Positions 38,917-49,080 are shown, numbered from the stretch's first letter. The stretch: 64,000 bases of DNA from Stutzerimonas nitrititolerans (GCF_003696285.1 NZ_RFFL01000001.1:372001-436000); one strand, 5' to 3'. The notes: generated from the sequence alone by a model not told the origin. Numbers and translations: made by a program.

Positions 38917-40431
38917 TCAGCGTCCGCGCTTGCCGAAAGTGGCAAGCGCGCGTTCGATACATTGCACCGTTTTGCCGAATGCCTGCAGACCGACCTCGCT
39001 GAAGGGCAGGTCGTTCTGGTCGGCGATCACAAGCAGCATCACGCGCCCTTCATGGCCGATGGAGCGCAGCAGCAGGTGTTCGCCGGCGAACAGCGCCTTG
39101 AGCGCGCCCGGCAGCAGTGCGGAAAACTGTGCCATGTTGCCCGGGCTGAGTCGCAGTTGTGCCGGCTTTTCCAGCAACTGACGCAGTACCTGGCTCTGAT
39201 CGGGATCAAGGTCCAGCCGCATCGCCTCGCGCGGCAGGCCGATGCACTGCTGGCTGACGAGGCGGCGTTGGCGCTGGTCCAGCCACAGCAGCAGGACGCG
39301 CTGCATGCCGGCGCTTTCCAGCGCCTTGCCGGCCGCTGCGGTCAATTGCAGCACGTTGTCATAGGGGCTTTTCTCGCTCAGCAACTGGCGGCATTGCTCG
39401 CGCCAGGCCGCCAGCGCTGCGCTGCTGGGCAGCCTGGCGAGCTTTTCCTGCTGGAAGCGGCTGTTCCACGGCCAGAGCAGGCCTTGCGCCGGGTGCCAGA
39501 GATCGGTGCGGCCGATTGCGCGGGCGCTTTCCACGGCCTGCTGGTGCACCCGCTGCTGCAGCTCGGTCAACGGTATCTGCAGGTAGAGACCGGCCAGCCG
39601 CTGCCAGCGCAGGCTGTGGGTGCCGCTCCAGCTGTGGTGCGCGGTCAGCGCGATGCCGTTGGCGAGCAGGATGGTATTGCTCGGCAGCGTCAGCCAGCGG
39701 CGCAGATCGGGATCGGCGTCCAGCAGCTGTTGCTGGTGTAGCGGATGCTCGTTGTCGCGGGCGATGTGCAGGGCCTTGATCAGCATCCGCCGATTCCTGC
39801 CGAGCAGGATGTAGCCCTGGAGGATCCAGGCCGGCAGGTTCCAGTGGCGGGCCAGCGCCAGGCAGAGCTCGAGCAGCGAAACGCCGAGCAGCGATTGCTC
39901 GACCCGGCTGGCCGGCTCGCCCTTGACCAGAACGCGTTGCTCCCAGGTTTCGAGCAACTGTGGATGCGCCGCGACCAGTGCCCAGAGCGGCGACAGGAAC
40001 AGCAGGCTGCTCCAGTGGACTTCCTGTGCGAGTCGCGCCAGGCGGTCGCCGAACAATCCGCTGGCCTGCTGACTGGCGTGACGGCTGATCAGCACCATCT
40101 GCCGCAGGGGCGCCGGGATGTCCTGGGTTTCGACGGCGGGAATCCTGGCCAGCAGTTGCTCTGCGCGTTGCAGGCCGATGCGGCTGAGCGCCACTTCGAG
40201 GCTTTCCGCCGGTTCGCTGGCCGCGCCGACATTGCGATTGGCTTCGCGGATCACGTTGAGCGCCAGCACCGGGCTGACCTGGATCAGCTCGGCGATCTGG
40301 CGCATGGACAGGCTGCTGTCGCGCAGCGCCTGGCAAACTTCGCGATGGGGGCCGGCAAAGGCGGGCAGCGCCACGGCGTCCAGCGCTTTGATCCAGGCAG
40401 GCAGGGAGCGGGGCAGGGCGGTCGTGGTCAT
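38917..40431 (-). CDS. HDOD-domain protein with GAF-like C-terminus
   Basis: A 504-residue cytoplasmic protein. Residues about 10-270 form an HDOD domain (LPAFAGPHREVCQALRDSSL, QIAELIQVSPVLALNVIREAN), a non-enzymatic relative of HD-GYP used in signalling. The C-terminal part (about 345-500) resembles a GAF sensor domain (NVLQLTAAAGKALESAGMQRVLLLWLD, GHEGRVMLLVIADQ). The start at 40431 gives MTTTALPRSLPAW. Divergent from motA and leading the HDOD-rhdA-psd run; a role in motility control is possible from position alone. Confidence 0.85.
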   Translation of the reverse strand: MTTTALPRSLPAWIKALDAVALPAFAGPHREVCQALRDSSLSMRQIAELIQVSPVLALNVIREANRNVGAASEPAESLEVALSRIGLQRAEQLLARIPAVETQDIPAPLRQMVLISRHASQQASGLFGDRLARLAQEVHWSSLLFLSPLWALVAAHPQLLETWEQRVLVKGEPASRVEQSLLGVSLLELCLALARHWNLPAWILQGYILLGRNRRMLIKALHIARDNEHPLHQQQLLDADPDLRRWLTLPSNTILLANGIALTAHHSWSGTHSLRWQRLAGLYLQIPLTELQQRVHQQAVESARAIGRTDLWHPAQGLLWPWNSRFQQEKLARLPSSAALAAWREQCRQLLSEKSPYDNVLQLTAAAGKALESAGMQRVLLLWLDQRQRRLVSQQCIGLPREAMRLDLDPDQSQVLRQLLEKPAQLRLSPGNMAQFSALLPGALKALFAGEHLLLRSIGHEGRVMLLVIADQNDLPFSEVGLQAFGKTVQCIERALATFGKRGR

Positions 40432-40462
40432 GGTCTCGAACTGGCTTTTCGTCGGGATGGCC

Positions 40463-40489
40463 TTTAGTCTGGCGCAAAAGTTCCGATAA
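40463..40489 (+). promoter_or_regulatory. Candidate FliA (sigma-28) promoter of motAB
   Basis: TTTAGTCT at 40463-40470 and TCCGATAA at 40482-40489 are separated by 11 bp, the spacing of flagellar sigma-28 promoters (TAAAGTTT-N11-GCCGATAA). The -10 matches 7 of 8 and the -35 5 of 8. It lies 108 bp upstream of the motA ATG. Confidence 0.45.
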
Positions 40490-40597
40490 CCAGAACAATT
40501 CTTTCGCCAACCCCTTGACGGGATTTCCGGTAGTACCTGGGTGCCCCGTCGCATCGGCTGCCAGCGGTCCGCAAACAGGCTTCAGACGTAACCCCAT

Positions 40598-41449
40598 ATG
40601 GTAAAGATCCTCGGCATCATCGTTGTGTTCGCCAGTGTGCTGGGCGGATTCGCACTTTCCGGCGGCAAGATCGCTGCGCTGCTCCATCCATTCGAATTCA
40701 TGATCATCGGCGGCGCCGCGCTGGGTGCTTTCCTGCAGGCCAACCCGGGGAGCACCACCAAGGTGGTGTTCCGCAAATCGCTGCAGATGTTCAGCACCCG
40801 TTTCACCCAGGCCTTCTATCTGGAAGTGCTGCGGCTGCATTACGAAATACTCAACAAGAGCCGCCGCGAAGGCATGATGGCCATCGAGGCGGACATCGAG
40901 GAGCCCGCTTCCAGCCCCATCTTCAGCAAGTATCCCGCCATCCTCAAGGATGAGCGGATGACGGCGTTCATCTGCGATTACCTGCGCATCATGTCCTCCG
41001 GCAACATGGCGCCCCATGAGCTGGAAGGCCTGTTCGACATGGAGCTGGCCAGCCTCAAGGAAGAACTGGAGCATCCGTCCCATGCGGTGACGCGCGTCGC
41101 GGACGGACTGCCGGCGGTGGGTATCGTCGCGGCGGTGCTGGGCATCGTGATCACCATGGCGATCCTGGCCGATGCCAGCAACGCCATGATTGGCGAGAAG
41201 GTTGCCACGGCGCTGGTGGGGACCTTCATCGGCATCCTCGCGTCCTACGGTTTCGTCGGTCCTCTGGCCGCCTCGCTGGAGCACGATGCGCGGGAAGAAC
41301 TGAATCTTTATGAAGCCATCAAGGCGACGCTGGTCGCCTCGGCATCCGGCATGCCGCCGACCCTGGCCGTCGAGTTCGGGCGCAAGGTGCTGTTCGCCGC
41401 GCACCGGCCGACGTTCGCCGAACTCGAACAAGCCATGCGTGGCAGCTAA
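40598..41449 (+). CDS. motA: Flagellar stator protein MotA
   Basis: A 283-residue four-helix inner-membrane stator subunit forming the proton channel with MotB. It starts with KILGIIVVFASVLGGFALSGG, has the cytoplasmic loop with ERMTAFICDYLR (rotor-interacting charged residues), and TM3-4 with DGLPAVGIVAAVLGIVITMA and GTFIGILASYGFVGPLA, including the conserved prolines. It precedes motB by 2 bp. The E. coli-like MotA type distinguishes it from the second stator MotCD of Pseudomonas. Confidence 0.96.
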   Translation: MVKILGIIVVFASVLGGFALSGGKIAALLHPFEFMIIGGAALGAFLQANPGSTTKVVFRKSLQMFSTRFTQAFYLEVLRLHYEILNKSRREGMMAIEADIEEPASSPIFSKYPAILKDERMTAFICDYLRIMSSGNMAPHELEGLFDMELASLKEELEHPSHAVTRVADGLPAVGIVAAVLGIVITMAILADASNAMIGEKVATALVGTFIGILASYGFVGPLAASLEHDAREELNLYEAIKATLVASASGMPPTLAVEFGRKVLFAAHRPTFAELEQAMRGS

Positions 41450-41451
41450 GC

Positions 41452-42453
41452 ATGGACAACAACCAGCCGATCATCGTCAAGCGCGGCGCCAAGCGCGGAG
41501 GCGGGCATCACGGTGGCGCCTGGAAGATCGCCTTCGCCGACTTCATGACCGCGATGATGGCCTTCTTCCTGGTGATGTGGCTGATGAGCTCGGCCACGCC
41601 GGAGCAGAAGCGCGCGATATCCGGGTACTTCCAGGACCCGATCGGGTTCACCGAAAGCGCCAGCCCGCACGTCATCGACCTGGGCGGAACGCCCACGCCA
41701 TCGCCGGACCGCACGCTCAACGCCGACGTCGAGCCGGCCATGCAGCAAAGCGAATCCAGCCTCGATGCCGAACAGGCGCAGACCTTTGCCGAGCAGCTGG
41801 AAAACCAGCGTCTCGAACTGCTGCTGCAGGAATTGCAGAACAAGATCGAGGAGGACCCCGATCTGACCCGCTACATGGATCAGATTCTGTTCGAGATCAC
41901 CCAGGACGGGCTGCGCATCCAGATCATGGATGCCGAGAACCGGCCGATGTTCGACCTCGGCAGCGCTCGGTTGCAGCCTTACTTCGAGGACATTCTGCTG
42001 GCCATGGCGGATGTCATCCAGACGATGCCGAACAAGATCAGCATCAGCGGCCATACCGATGCCAAGCCGTACGCGGGGCAGGGCGATTTCGGCAACTGGG
42101 AACTGTCGGCCAGTCGGGCCAACGCGGCGCGACGCGCGCTGGTCGCGGGGCGTTATCCCGAAGAGCAGATCGCGCGCGTGGTGGGCTATGCCTCATCGGC
42201 ATTGTTCGACCGGGAAGATCCGTTCAACCCGGTCAACCGCCGTATCGACATCCTGGTGCTGACCAAGAAGGCGCAGCGCTCCATCGAGCAGGGGCAGCAG
42301 CCGAGCATGGAAGCCGGCGAAGACGCTGGTGCCGCCGGGACGAGCGCCGAGCCCGCTACCGGCGACGCTGAGCCGCTACAGCCGGGAGCGGTGCGCGAAC
42401 GCCTGAACATCTTCGAGGATGGCGTACTGAAGTTCGATGAGCCGGAAAGCTGA
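41452..42453 (+). CDS. motB: Flagellar stator protein MotB
   Basis: A 333-residue stator subunit: a short cytoplasmic basic tail, one membrane helix (about residues 26-46) with the proton-carrying aspartate in IAFADFMTAMMAFFLVMWLM, a plug/linker, and a C-terminal OmpA-like peptidoglycan-binding domain (about residues 155-270; ISISGHTDAKPYAGQGDFGNWELSASRANAARRAL region). A disordered tail of about 60 residues follows. It ends 12 bp before the convergent rsgA stop. Confidence 0.96.
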   Translation: MDNNQPIIVKRGAKRGGGHHGGAWKIAFADFMTAMMAFFLVMWLMSSATPEQKRAISGYFQDPIGFTESASPHVIDLGGTPTPSPDRTLNADVEPAMQQSESSLDAEQAQTFAEQLENQRLELLLQELQNKIEEDPDLTRYMDQILFEITQDGLRIQIMDAENRPMFDLGSARLQPYFEDILLAMADVIQTMPNKISISGHTDAKPYAGQGDFGNWELSASRANAARRALVAGRYPEEQIARVVGYASSALFDREDPFNPVNRRIDILVLTKKAQRSIEQGQQPSMEAGEDAGAAGTSAEPATGDAEPLQPGAVRERLNIFEDGVLKFDEPES

Positions 42454-42465
42454 TAAAGCCTCCAG

Positions 42466-43497
42466 CTAGTAATCCGCCTCGGGCATGCTGCTGAGAATGT
42501 GCCGATAGCTGGCCATGCGCTGTGGCTGGATGCGGCCTTCGTCGAGCGCCTTGAGCAGGGCGCAGCCGGGCTCGCGATCATGCTTGCAGTCGCGAAAGCG
42601 GCAATGGCCCAGCACATCGCGGAACTCGATGAAGCCGGCTTCCACATCCGCGCGGCTGACATGCATTAGCCCGAATTCGCGTATGCCGGGCGAATCGATC
42701 AGCTCGCCGCCACCAGGGAAATGAAAAAGCCGTGCGGTGGTGGTGGTGTGAGTGCCCTTGCCGGTCATTTCCGATAGCGCGCCCACCCGCGTTTCCACGC
42801 CGGGCAGCAGGCTGTTCACCAGCGAGGATTTGCCGACGCCCGACTGGCCGACGAATACGCTGACATGGCCATCGAGGCGTACGCGCAGGCTGTCCATGCC
42901 GTCGCCATCGCGGGCGGAGACTTCCAGCAGCGGATAGCCGAGGCTGCGATAGACGCCGAGCAGCGCATTCAGCGCCTTCTCGTTCTGCTCGTCGACCAGG
43001 TCGGCCTTGTTCAACAGCAGCAGCGGCGTGATGCCGGCGTGCTCGGCGGCCACCAGGTAACGGTCGATGAGGTTGGCATGGGGTTCGGGCAGCGGCGCGA
43101 AGACGATCACGATGAGATCGACATTGGCCGCCACGGGCTTGAGCTGACCGCGGGTGTCGGGGCGGCACAGCTCGGTCTGGCGTGGCAGTTGCGCGACGAT
43201 GACGCCGATGCCCTGATTGCCCGGGCGCCAGACGACGCGGTCGCCGGTGACCAGCGCCGGCAGGTTGGCGCGCAGGTGACAGCGGAACACTTCGCCGGCC
43301 TGTTCGCCCTGCTGCGCCTCGACCTCTACCTGGACACCGAAGTGGGCGATCACCAGGCCGGTCTGTTCCGGTCCCAGGTCACCCCCTTCGAGTTCTTCGA
43401 GCGCGCGTGACTCGCGCCGTGCCGCGCGGCTTGCACGCTCTTCCTGGATTTTCTCGATGCGCCAGCTTTGCCGGCGGTTGAGTTGGCGTTTGGCCAT
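42466..43497 (-). CDS. rsgA: Small-subunit ribosome-maturation GTPase RsgA
   Basis: A 343-residue circularly permuted GTPase that checks late 30S assembly. Order: N-terminal basic tail, OB fold (about 40-110), permuted G-domain with LLLNKADL (G4) before the P-loop [10 protein letters not shown] (G1) and [10 protein letters not shown] (G3), then the C-terminal zinc knuckle [14 protein letters not shown]. The start at 43497 gives [18 protein letters not shown]; the frame upstream adds 14 unsupported codons. Divergent from orn, as in many gammaproteobacteria. Confidence 0.97.
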   Translation of the reverse strand: MAKRQLNRRQSWRIEKIQEERASRAARRESRALEELEGGDLGPEQTGLVIAHFGVQVEVEAQQGEQAGEVFRCHLRANLPALVTGDRVVWRPGNQGIGVIVAQLPRQTELCRPDTRGQLKPVAANVDLIVIVFAPLPEPHANLIDRYLVAAEHAGITPLLLLNKADLVDEQNEKALNALLGVYRSLGYPLLEVSARDGDGMDSLRVRLDGHVSVFVGQSGVGKSSLVNSLLPGVETRVGALSEMTGKGTHTTTTARLFHFPGGGELIDSPGIREFGLMHVSRADVEAGFIEFRDVLGHCRFRDCKHDREPGCALLKALDEGRIQPQRMASYRHILSSMPEADY

Positions 43498-43536
43498 TTG
43501 CGAGGGATGCCCAGGGCTGAAAGAACGCGAGTCTAA

Positions 43537-44196
<660 letters not shown>

Positions 44197-44200
44197 AACC

Positions 44201-44298
44201 GACAAGCGCGCTGGAGGCTGGAAGGCTGGACGAAAAACATGATGGGGGCTGGCGTTAGCTCACATGCTGATCAGCCTCCAGCCTCCAGCCTCCAGCCT
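44201..44298. repeat. GCTGGAGGCTGG hairpin repeat, copy 1
   Basis: Left part GCGCTGGAGGCTGGAAGGCT (44208-44227) pairs with a right part made of repeated CAGCCTC units (44272-44296), around a GGCGTTAGCT core. The same layout, core included, recurs at 50475-50567. Here it fills the gap between the convergent orn and oxidoreductase genes and provides the stop codon of the latter; it may terminate both. Confidence 0.8.
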
Positions 44299-44938
44299 AT
44301 TTCCCCAGTTTTCTCAGCTCATCGGATTCGACGATCCGGACGCCATCGTTGTCTTCCAGAGCCAGGCGCCAGAGCGCGCGGGCCAGGGTGCAGGCGGCGA
44401 TGCCGCGGTACTTGCCCGGCAGCAGCTGAGACAGCGGTGCGGTCATTCGCTCCAGCGGGCGGATTTCCATGCGCGGGCCGAGCAGTTGCGAAGGCCGGGC
44501 GATGGTCAGCTGTGGCCAGTCCTGCGCTTGCAGCGCCTCCTCCATCTCGCCCTTGGTTCGGCAATAGAACAGGTTGCTCTGCGGGTTGGCCCCCAGTGAG
44601 CTGATCACCAGCAGGTGACGGGCGCCGAGTTCGCGGGCGCGCTCGGCGAAGGCCAGCACCAGGTCGTGGTCGATGGCGCGGAAGGCTTCCTGGCTGCCGG
44701 CTTCCTTGAGCGTGGAGCCCAGGCAGCAGAAGGCGGTGTCGATATCGCCACTCAACTGCGGCAACAGCGTCCGCAATGGGCCGATGGGATTGTCCAGCCG
44801 GGGGTGTTCGGCCAGCGGCTTGCGTGTCGGCGCCAGCACGCACTCCACGGTGGGTTCGTTGAGCAATCGATCGAGCAGATGCTCGCCGGTCAGTCCGGTG
44901 GCGCCGGCAAGCAGAATACGTTGTGGCGTCAGATACAT
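44297..44938 (-). CDS. NAD(P)-binding Rossmann-fold oxidoreductase
   Basis: A 213-residue protein of the atypical short-chain dehydrogenase group (NAD-dependent epimerase/YwnB-like). It opens with [20 protein letters not shown], the dinucleotide-binding glycine motif, and shows [43 protein letters not shown] with the Y-x3-K pair, and RPSQLLGPR. The start at 44938 follows GGGAG at 7-9 bp. Its TAG stop comes from an adjoining repeat. Lies 20 bp after the MORN/peptidase gene, same strand. Substrate unknown. Confidence 0.88.
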   Translation of the reverse strand: MYLTPQRILLAGATGLTGEHLLDRLLNEPTVECVLAPTRKPLAEHPRLDNPIGPLRTLLPQLSGDIDTAFCCLGSTLKEAGSQEAFRAIDHDLVLAFAERARELGARHLLVISSLGANPQSNLFYCRTKGEMEEALQAQDWPQLTIARPSQLLGPRMEIRPLERMTAPLSQLLPGKYRGIAACTLARALWRLALEDNDGVRIVESDELRKLGK

Positions 44939-44958
44939 GGCCTTGCTCCCTGTGTCGA

Positions 44959-46638
44959 TCAATCGGCAGGCGCCGGCTGTGCCCCGTACAGGGCATGCCA
45001 GCGCTCGACCACCTGTGGCGGAGCCCAGATCTGCGGCTCCGATGCTTGATAGTGGTCGGCCTGTTCGCGCTCGGCAACCTTCGCCTGCGCCAGCGTGAAG
45101 GCCTGCACGATATCCGTCGTTTCCTGCAGCGCCTCGGCAAACAGCGCCCGGCCGAAATAGGTGAAGTCGTTCTGCTCCGAACAGCCGAAAGACACCCGAT
45201 CGGCTCGCGCGGCCGTAATGATCAGAGTCCGGGGATTCTTCATCGGTTCGATGAAGCCGCCCGAGTAGCAGGCGGAGATGACGATCACCAGGTTGCGCTC
45301 GGCCAGTGGCGCGAGCAGGCGTGCCAGCTCGCGGGCGGGCAGATCCTCCAGCGCCAGGCGTGGCTGCTGCAGGGCCAGGCGGTGATCGGCCGAGCCGTGG
45401 CTGGTGAAGTACATGAACAGCAGGTCTTCCGGGCCGCTGCGTTCGGCCAGTGCCTGGATGGCCCGTGCAAGGTTCTCGCGGGTGGCCAGCGGCCGGTCGG
45501 TGAAGTGGTCGCGATGGTTGACCAGGCTGATCTGGCCGTGGGCGGAAAAGCGCTCGGCCAGCAACCGCGTGACGTAGTCGGCCTCGCGGAGGAACACGCT
45601 CTGCTCGCCGTCACCGGCAAAGGTCAGGCTGTACAGCTCGCTGGCCGCGGTCGAAGCGGGCAGGGCGGCGATGGCCCGGTCGAGCAGCGCGCCCTGTTCC
45701 AGCAGGGCGATTTCCAGCGGGTCCGGCAGCGACTGGCCATTTTCGTCGTGGGTGCGCCGGCCCTGGTGCCAGGTGCCACGCTGCAGGGTGCCATCGCCCA
45801 AGGTCAGCTCCCCCTGCCCATCGAAACGACCCTGCCGGAACTGGCCCACATAGCGGCGACCATCGGCGAGGTCCAGGCTGCCCTGGCCGTGATAGCGCCA
45901 GTTCTGGAACCGGCCGCGATAATGGCTGCCGTCGCTGCCGATGTACTGGCCTTCGCCGTTCAGCTCGCCCTCCTCGAAGCTGCCGATCCAGGCATTGCCT
46001 TCGGCATCCTCGTAGCGGCCCTGGCCATGAAACTGATCGCCCTGGAACAGGCCGCTGTACCGCGCGCCATCATGCCCGGCGAACGTGCCCGGACCCTCGA
46101 GCAGACCGCTTTCGAAGTGGCCGCTGTACTGTCCCTGGGCGTCGCTACGGGTGCCTTCGCCTTGCGGCAGGCCCTTGACGAACTGGCCGTGGTGGACGAC
46201 GCCATCTTCCTGCCGCAGGATGCCGCTACCGTGATAGAGGCCGTCGCGAAATGCGCCCTGGTAGTTCATGCCCTGCTGGCGATAGCTGCCTTGGCCGTTG
46301 AGGCTGCCCTGGCGGAACTCCCCTTCGAAACTGCCGCCATCGGCGAAGCTGAAACGCCCCTGGCCTTGGAACAGGCCGTTGCTAAATTCGCCTTCGTAGC
46401 GGTCGCCGGTGGGGCCCAGCCAGAGCCCCTGGCCGTGCCACTGGCCGTCCTTGAACGCGCCCTGATAGCTGGCGCCGTTGGGGTAGTCCAGCCGACCCTG
46501 GCCTTGCAGCAGCCCGTCGACGATGACGCCGCGATAACGCCCGCCGTCGGGCAGGATGGCATCGGGTGGCGTCAACGGTTCGCCTTCACCACAGGCGGTG
46601 AGCAGGCAGGCGAGAAGAAGCAGGTAAAGCAGGCGCAT
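44959..46638 (-). CDS. MORN-repeat lipoprotein with C13/caspase-fold peptidase domain
   Basis: A 559-residue lipoprotein: signal peptide with lipobox LLTAC (Cys16), about 12 consecutive MORN repeats (about residues 34-310, each of the type YxGxFxxGxxxGxG), then a peptidase domain of the legumain/caspase-fold C13 family. The catalytic dyad is present: His414 in FTSHGS and Cys457 in SACYSGGF. The start at 46638 gives the lipoprotein N-terminus. Presumably outer-membrane or inner-membrane anchored and facing the periplasm. Lies between a MaoC gene and an oxidoreductase on the same strand. Target unknown. Confidence 0.88.
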   Translation of the reverse strand: MRLLYLLLLACLLTACGEGEPLTPPDAILPDGGRYRGVIVDGLLQGQGRLDYPNGASYQGAFKDGQWHGQGLWLGPTGDRYEGEFSNGLFQGQGRFSFADGGSFEGEFRQGSLNGQGSYRQQGMNYQGAFRDGLYHGSGILRQEDGVVHHGQFVKGLPQGEGTRSDAQGQYSGHFESGLLEGPGTFAGHDGARYSGLFQGDQFHGQGRYEDAEGNAWIGSFEEGELNGEGQYIGSDGSHYRGRFQNWRYHGQGSLDLADGRRYVGQFRQGRFDGQGELTLGDGTLQRGTWHQGRRTHDENGQSLPDPLEIALLEQGALLDRAIAALPASTAASELYSLTFAGDGEQSVFLREADYVTRLLAERFSAHGQISLVNHRDHFTDRPLATRENLARAIQALAERSGPEDLLFMYFTSHGSADHRLALQQPRLALEDLPARELARLLAPLAERNLVIVISACYSGGFIEPMKNPRTLIITAARADRVSFGCSEQNDFTYFGRALFAEALQETTDIVQAFTLAQAKVAEREQADHYQASEPQIWAPPQVVERWHALYGAQPAPAD

Positions 46639-46695
46639 GCGGTCGTCCGGTGGGCAGGATGACCGCAGTATGCCGTAACCGGAGGGCACGACACC

Positions 46696-47151
46696 TCAGA
46701 GATAGCAGAGCGCCAATGTCTCGGCGACGTAGGCGGGCTTCTCCGTCCCTTCTATCTCCATCACCGCGCGCGCCTTGAGCAGCCACTGCCCGGGGTTCTT
46801 CTCGTAGGCGTCGAGCAGGGTCACGGCCAGGCGTACGCGGGAGCCAACCCGGACCGGCTGGATGAAGCGCAGGGTGTCCAGACCATAGTTGACGCCCATC
46901 CGCGTGCCCTGTGGAACCACCAGCAGGTCGCCCATCATCATGGGAAGCAGCGACAGCGAGAGGAAGCCGTGGGCGATGGTGCCGCCGAACGGCGTCTGCG
47001 CGGCTTTTTCCGGATCGACATGGATGAACTGGTGGTCACCGGTACAGTCGGCGAACTGGTCGACGCGCTGCTGATCGATGGTCAGCCACTCGGAGTGGCC
47101 CAGTTCCTTGCCGATGTAGTCCTTGAGTTCTGCTGCGGGTACCTGGGGCAT
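46696..47151 (-). CDS. MaoC-family (R)-specific enoyl-CoA hydratase-like protein
   Basis: A 151-residue hot-dog-fold protein of the MaoC/PhaJ type. The hydratase motif is visible: DQFADCTGDHQFIHVDPEKA with the catalytic aspartate and histidine, followed by FGGTIAHGFLSLSLLP. It may supply or consume (R)-3-hydroxyacyl-CoA in fatty-acid or polyester metabolism; the acyl-chain preference cannot be read. It is upstream of the MORN/peptidase gene on the minus strand. Confidence 0.92.
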   Translation of the reverse strand: MPQVPAAELKDYIGKELGHSEWLTIDQQRVDQFADCTGDHQFIHVDPEKAAQTPFGGTIAHGFLSLSLLPMMMGDLLVVPQGTRMGVNYGLDTLRFIQPVRVGSRVRLAVTLLDAYEKNPGQWLLKARAVMEIEGTEKPAYVAETLALCYL

Positions 47152-47320
47152 AGGTTCTCTCGGGTTGTCGTGGGTGGGATTGTTAGATCAGCATGCGATC
47201 GCCGATTCGGCCAACGAGCATCGCTGGCGCGAATGATGGGCCATAGTTGTGGGGGCGGCGTGATGCGCGCCGCTGCCCGTGCAGCCCGTCATCGTCCCTG
47301 TGTTTCCGGTGGCGGGTCCG

Positions 47321-47326
47321 TATAAT
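47321..47326 (+). promoter_or_regulatory. Possible -10 element of the lrgAB-like pair
   Basis: A perfect TATAAT lies 27 bp upstream of the CidA/LrgA ATG; it is followed by a run of seven or more T and then GGGAGG as ribosome-binding site. No clear -35 was found. Confidence 0.4.
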
Positions 47327-47353
47327 CGCGCCCCTTTTTTTCGGGAGGCTTCC

Positions 47354-47719
47354 ATGCTGCTACGCGGCCTGACCTGGCTGGTACTGTTCCAACTGCTCGG
47401 CACGGCGTTGAACGTGCTGCTGTTGCCCATGCTGCCCGGGCCGATCATCGGTCTGCTGCTGCTTTTCGTGGCGCTGCTATTGCGCGGCCAGGCGAGCGAG
47501 TCGCTGCAGGTGGCGGCGAGCGGCCTGCTGCGCTACCTGCCCTTGTTGCTGGTGCCGCCGGCGGTGGGGGTGATGGCCTATACCGAGGCGATTCTGCGAG
47601 ACTTCTGGGCCATCGTCGGCGTGCTGGTGCTGTCCCTGGTGCTCTCGCTGGTGTTCACCGGCTGGCTGATGCAGCGCCTGATCGGTCGGCGCAAGCAGGC
47701 CGGGAAGGAGGCCGCATGA
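47354..47719 (+). CDS. CidA/LrgA-family holin-like membrane protein
   Basis: A 121-residue inner-membrane protein with four hydrophobic helices and the family motif LPMLPGPIIGLLLLF, then GLLRYLPLLLVPPAVGVMAY. CidA/LrgA proteins are holin-like and act with LrgB partners in murein hydrolase control and overflow metabolism. The start at 47354 follows GGGAGGCTTCC. Overlaps the next gene by ATGA, so the two are translationally coupled. Confidence 0.92.
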   Translation: MLLRGLTWLVLFQLLGTALNVLLLPMLPGPIIGLLLLFVALLLRGQASESLQVAASGLLRYLPLLLVPPAVGVMAYTEAILRDFWAIVGVLVLSLVLSLVFTGWLMQRLIGRRKQAGKEAA

Positions 47720-48432
47720 ACGTGCAATGGGAGGCCGCCTGGCAGGCGGTGATTCACCATCCCCTGTTTGGCGTGGCCATCACGCTGGCGGCGTTCCAGC
47801 TGTCCTACGCCGCCTACGAGAAGACGCGCTGGGTGTTCCTGCAGCCCGTGCTGGTGTCGATGCTCATGGTGGTGGGCGTGCTGCTGGCCTGTGGGCTCGG
47901 CTACGAGGACTACCGACTCAGCGCGCAGATGCTGACCGTCATGCTGGGACCGGCGACGGTGGCGCTGGCGGCGCCGCTGTACCTCAACCTGCGCCGGATT
48001 CGCGAGTTGTTCGGGCCGATCATGATCACCCTGCTGGTCGGCGGCATCACCGCGACGGCGCTGGGCATGGCGCTGGCGTGGGCTTTCGGTGCGGACCGGA
48101 TGGTCCTGATGACCCTGGCACCCAAGTCGGTGACTTCGCCGATCGCCATGCTGGTGGCCGAACAGATCGGCGGCGTGGTGGCGCTGGCGGCGGTGTTCGT
48201 GATGATCACCGGTATTCTCGGGGCGATCTTCGGTCCGGAACTGTTGCGCCGCTTTGGCGTTCAGCATCCTGCGGCCCGCGGCATGGCGCTGGGCCTGACT
48301 GCCCACGCGGTGGGCACCGCCCAGGCGCTGCAGGAAAGCGAGGAGTGCGGCGCCTTTGCCGCGCTGGCGATGAGCCTGATGGGCGTGCTGACCGCCGTAC
48401 TGCTGCCGCTGGCGGTGTCCCTGTCGTTGTGA
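47716..48432 (+). CDS. lrgB: LrgB/CidB-family membrane protein
   Basis: A 238-residue inner-membrane protein with about six helices, the usual partner of CidA/LrgA. Marks: YEKTRWVFLQPVLVSM, MLGPATVALAAPLYLNLRRI, APKSVTSPIAMLVAEQIGG and RGMALGLTAHAVGTAQAL, all highly conserved in the family. It starts inside the stop of the preceding gene and ends 10 bp before a LON-N gene, likely one operon. Confidence 0.94.
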   Translation: MNVQWEAAWQAVIHHPLFGVAITLAAFQLSYAAYEKTRWVFLQPVLVSMLMVVGVLLACGLGYEDYRLSAQMLTVMLGPATVALAAPLYLNLRRIRELFGPIMITLLVGGITATALGMALAWAFGADRMVLMTLAPKSVTSPIAMLVAEQIGGVVALAAVFVMITGILGAIFGPELLRRFGVQHPAARGMALGLTAHAVGTAQALQESEECGAFAALAMSLMGVLTAVLLPLAVSLSL

Positions 48433-48442
48433 AGGAGCCTGC

Positions 48443-49024
48443 ATGAGATTGCCCCTGTTCCCGCTCGATACCGTGCTGTTTCCCGGCTGTATCCTGGATC
48501 TGCAGCTGTTCGAGGCGCGCTACCTGGACATGATCAGTCGTTGTCTCAAGGCCGATCACGGTTTCGGCGTGGTGCGCATCCTGCAAGGGCTGGAAGTCGG
48601 GCCGGCGGCGACCGCCTTTGCCGGCATCGGCTGCGAGGCGGTGATCCGTGACTGGCAGCAGCAACCCAATGGCCTGCTCGGCATTCGGGTGGACGGGCAG
48701 CGGCGTTTCGATATCGAGCGTACCGAGGTGCAGGCCGACCAGCTGATCGTGGCCGATGTTCGCTGGCGCCCCGAGCCGGACGACGCGCCGCTGGACGACG
48801 GCCATGCCGACCTGGTGATGCTGCTCGAAGCGCTCCGGCAGCATCCCATGGTGCGCTCGCTGGGAATGAACGATGCAGTCGGCGGACGCCGCGCGCTGGC
48901 CGACCAGTTGGCCTACCTGCTGCCCTTCCAGCCGGAGCACAAGATCGAGTTGTTGCAGCTGGAGGATGTCGATCTTCGGCTGCAGCGGATTCAAACCCTG
49001 CTGGAGCGGTTGCAGGGCGATTGA
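48443..49024 (+). CDS. LON N-terminal-domain protein (no protease part)
   Basis: A 193-residue stand-alone LON substrate-binding (PUA-like) domain: MRLPLFPLDTVLFPGCILDLQLFEARYLDM is the typical start. It lacks the AAA+ and protease domains, so it is not a protease; such proteins may bind substrates or partners. It follows lrgB closely with AAGGAG ahead of the ATG. The gene ends 56 bp before the convergent DedA-PAP2 stop. Confidence 0.9.
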   Translation: MRLPLFPLDTVLFPGCILDLQLFEARYLDMISRCLKADHGFGVVRILQGLEVGPAATAFAGIGCEAVIRDWQQQPNGLLGIRVDGQRRFDIERTEVQADQLIVADVRWRPEPDDAPLDDGHADLVMLLEALRQHPMVRSLGMNDAVGGRRALADQLAYLLPFQPEHKIELLQLEDVDLRLQRIQTLLERLQGD

Positions 49025-49080
49025 GCCGATGAAAAAGCGCAGGGGCTGGAATTCCCGGCAAAGAGCAACGGCGAGTAGCC

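Noticed and set aside
44197-44296. Possible tRNA gene after orn, where some bacteria carry tRNA genes
   Set aside because: The sequence is a GCTGGAGG hairpin repeat with no cloverleaf or T-arm signature.
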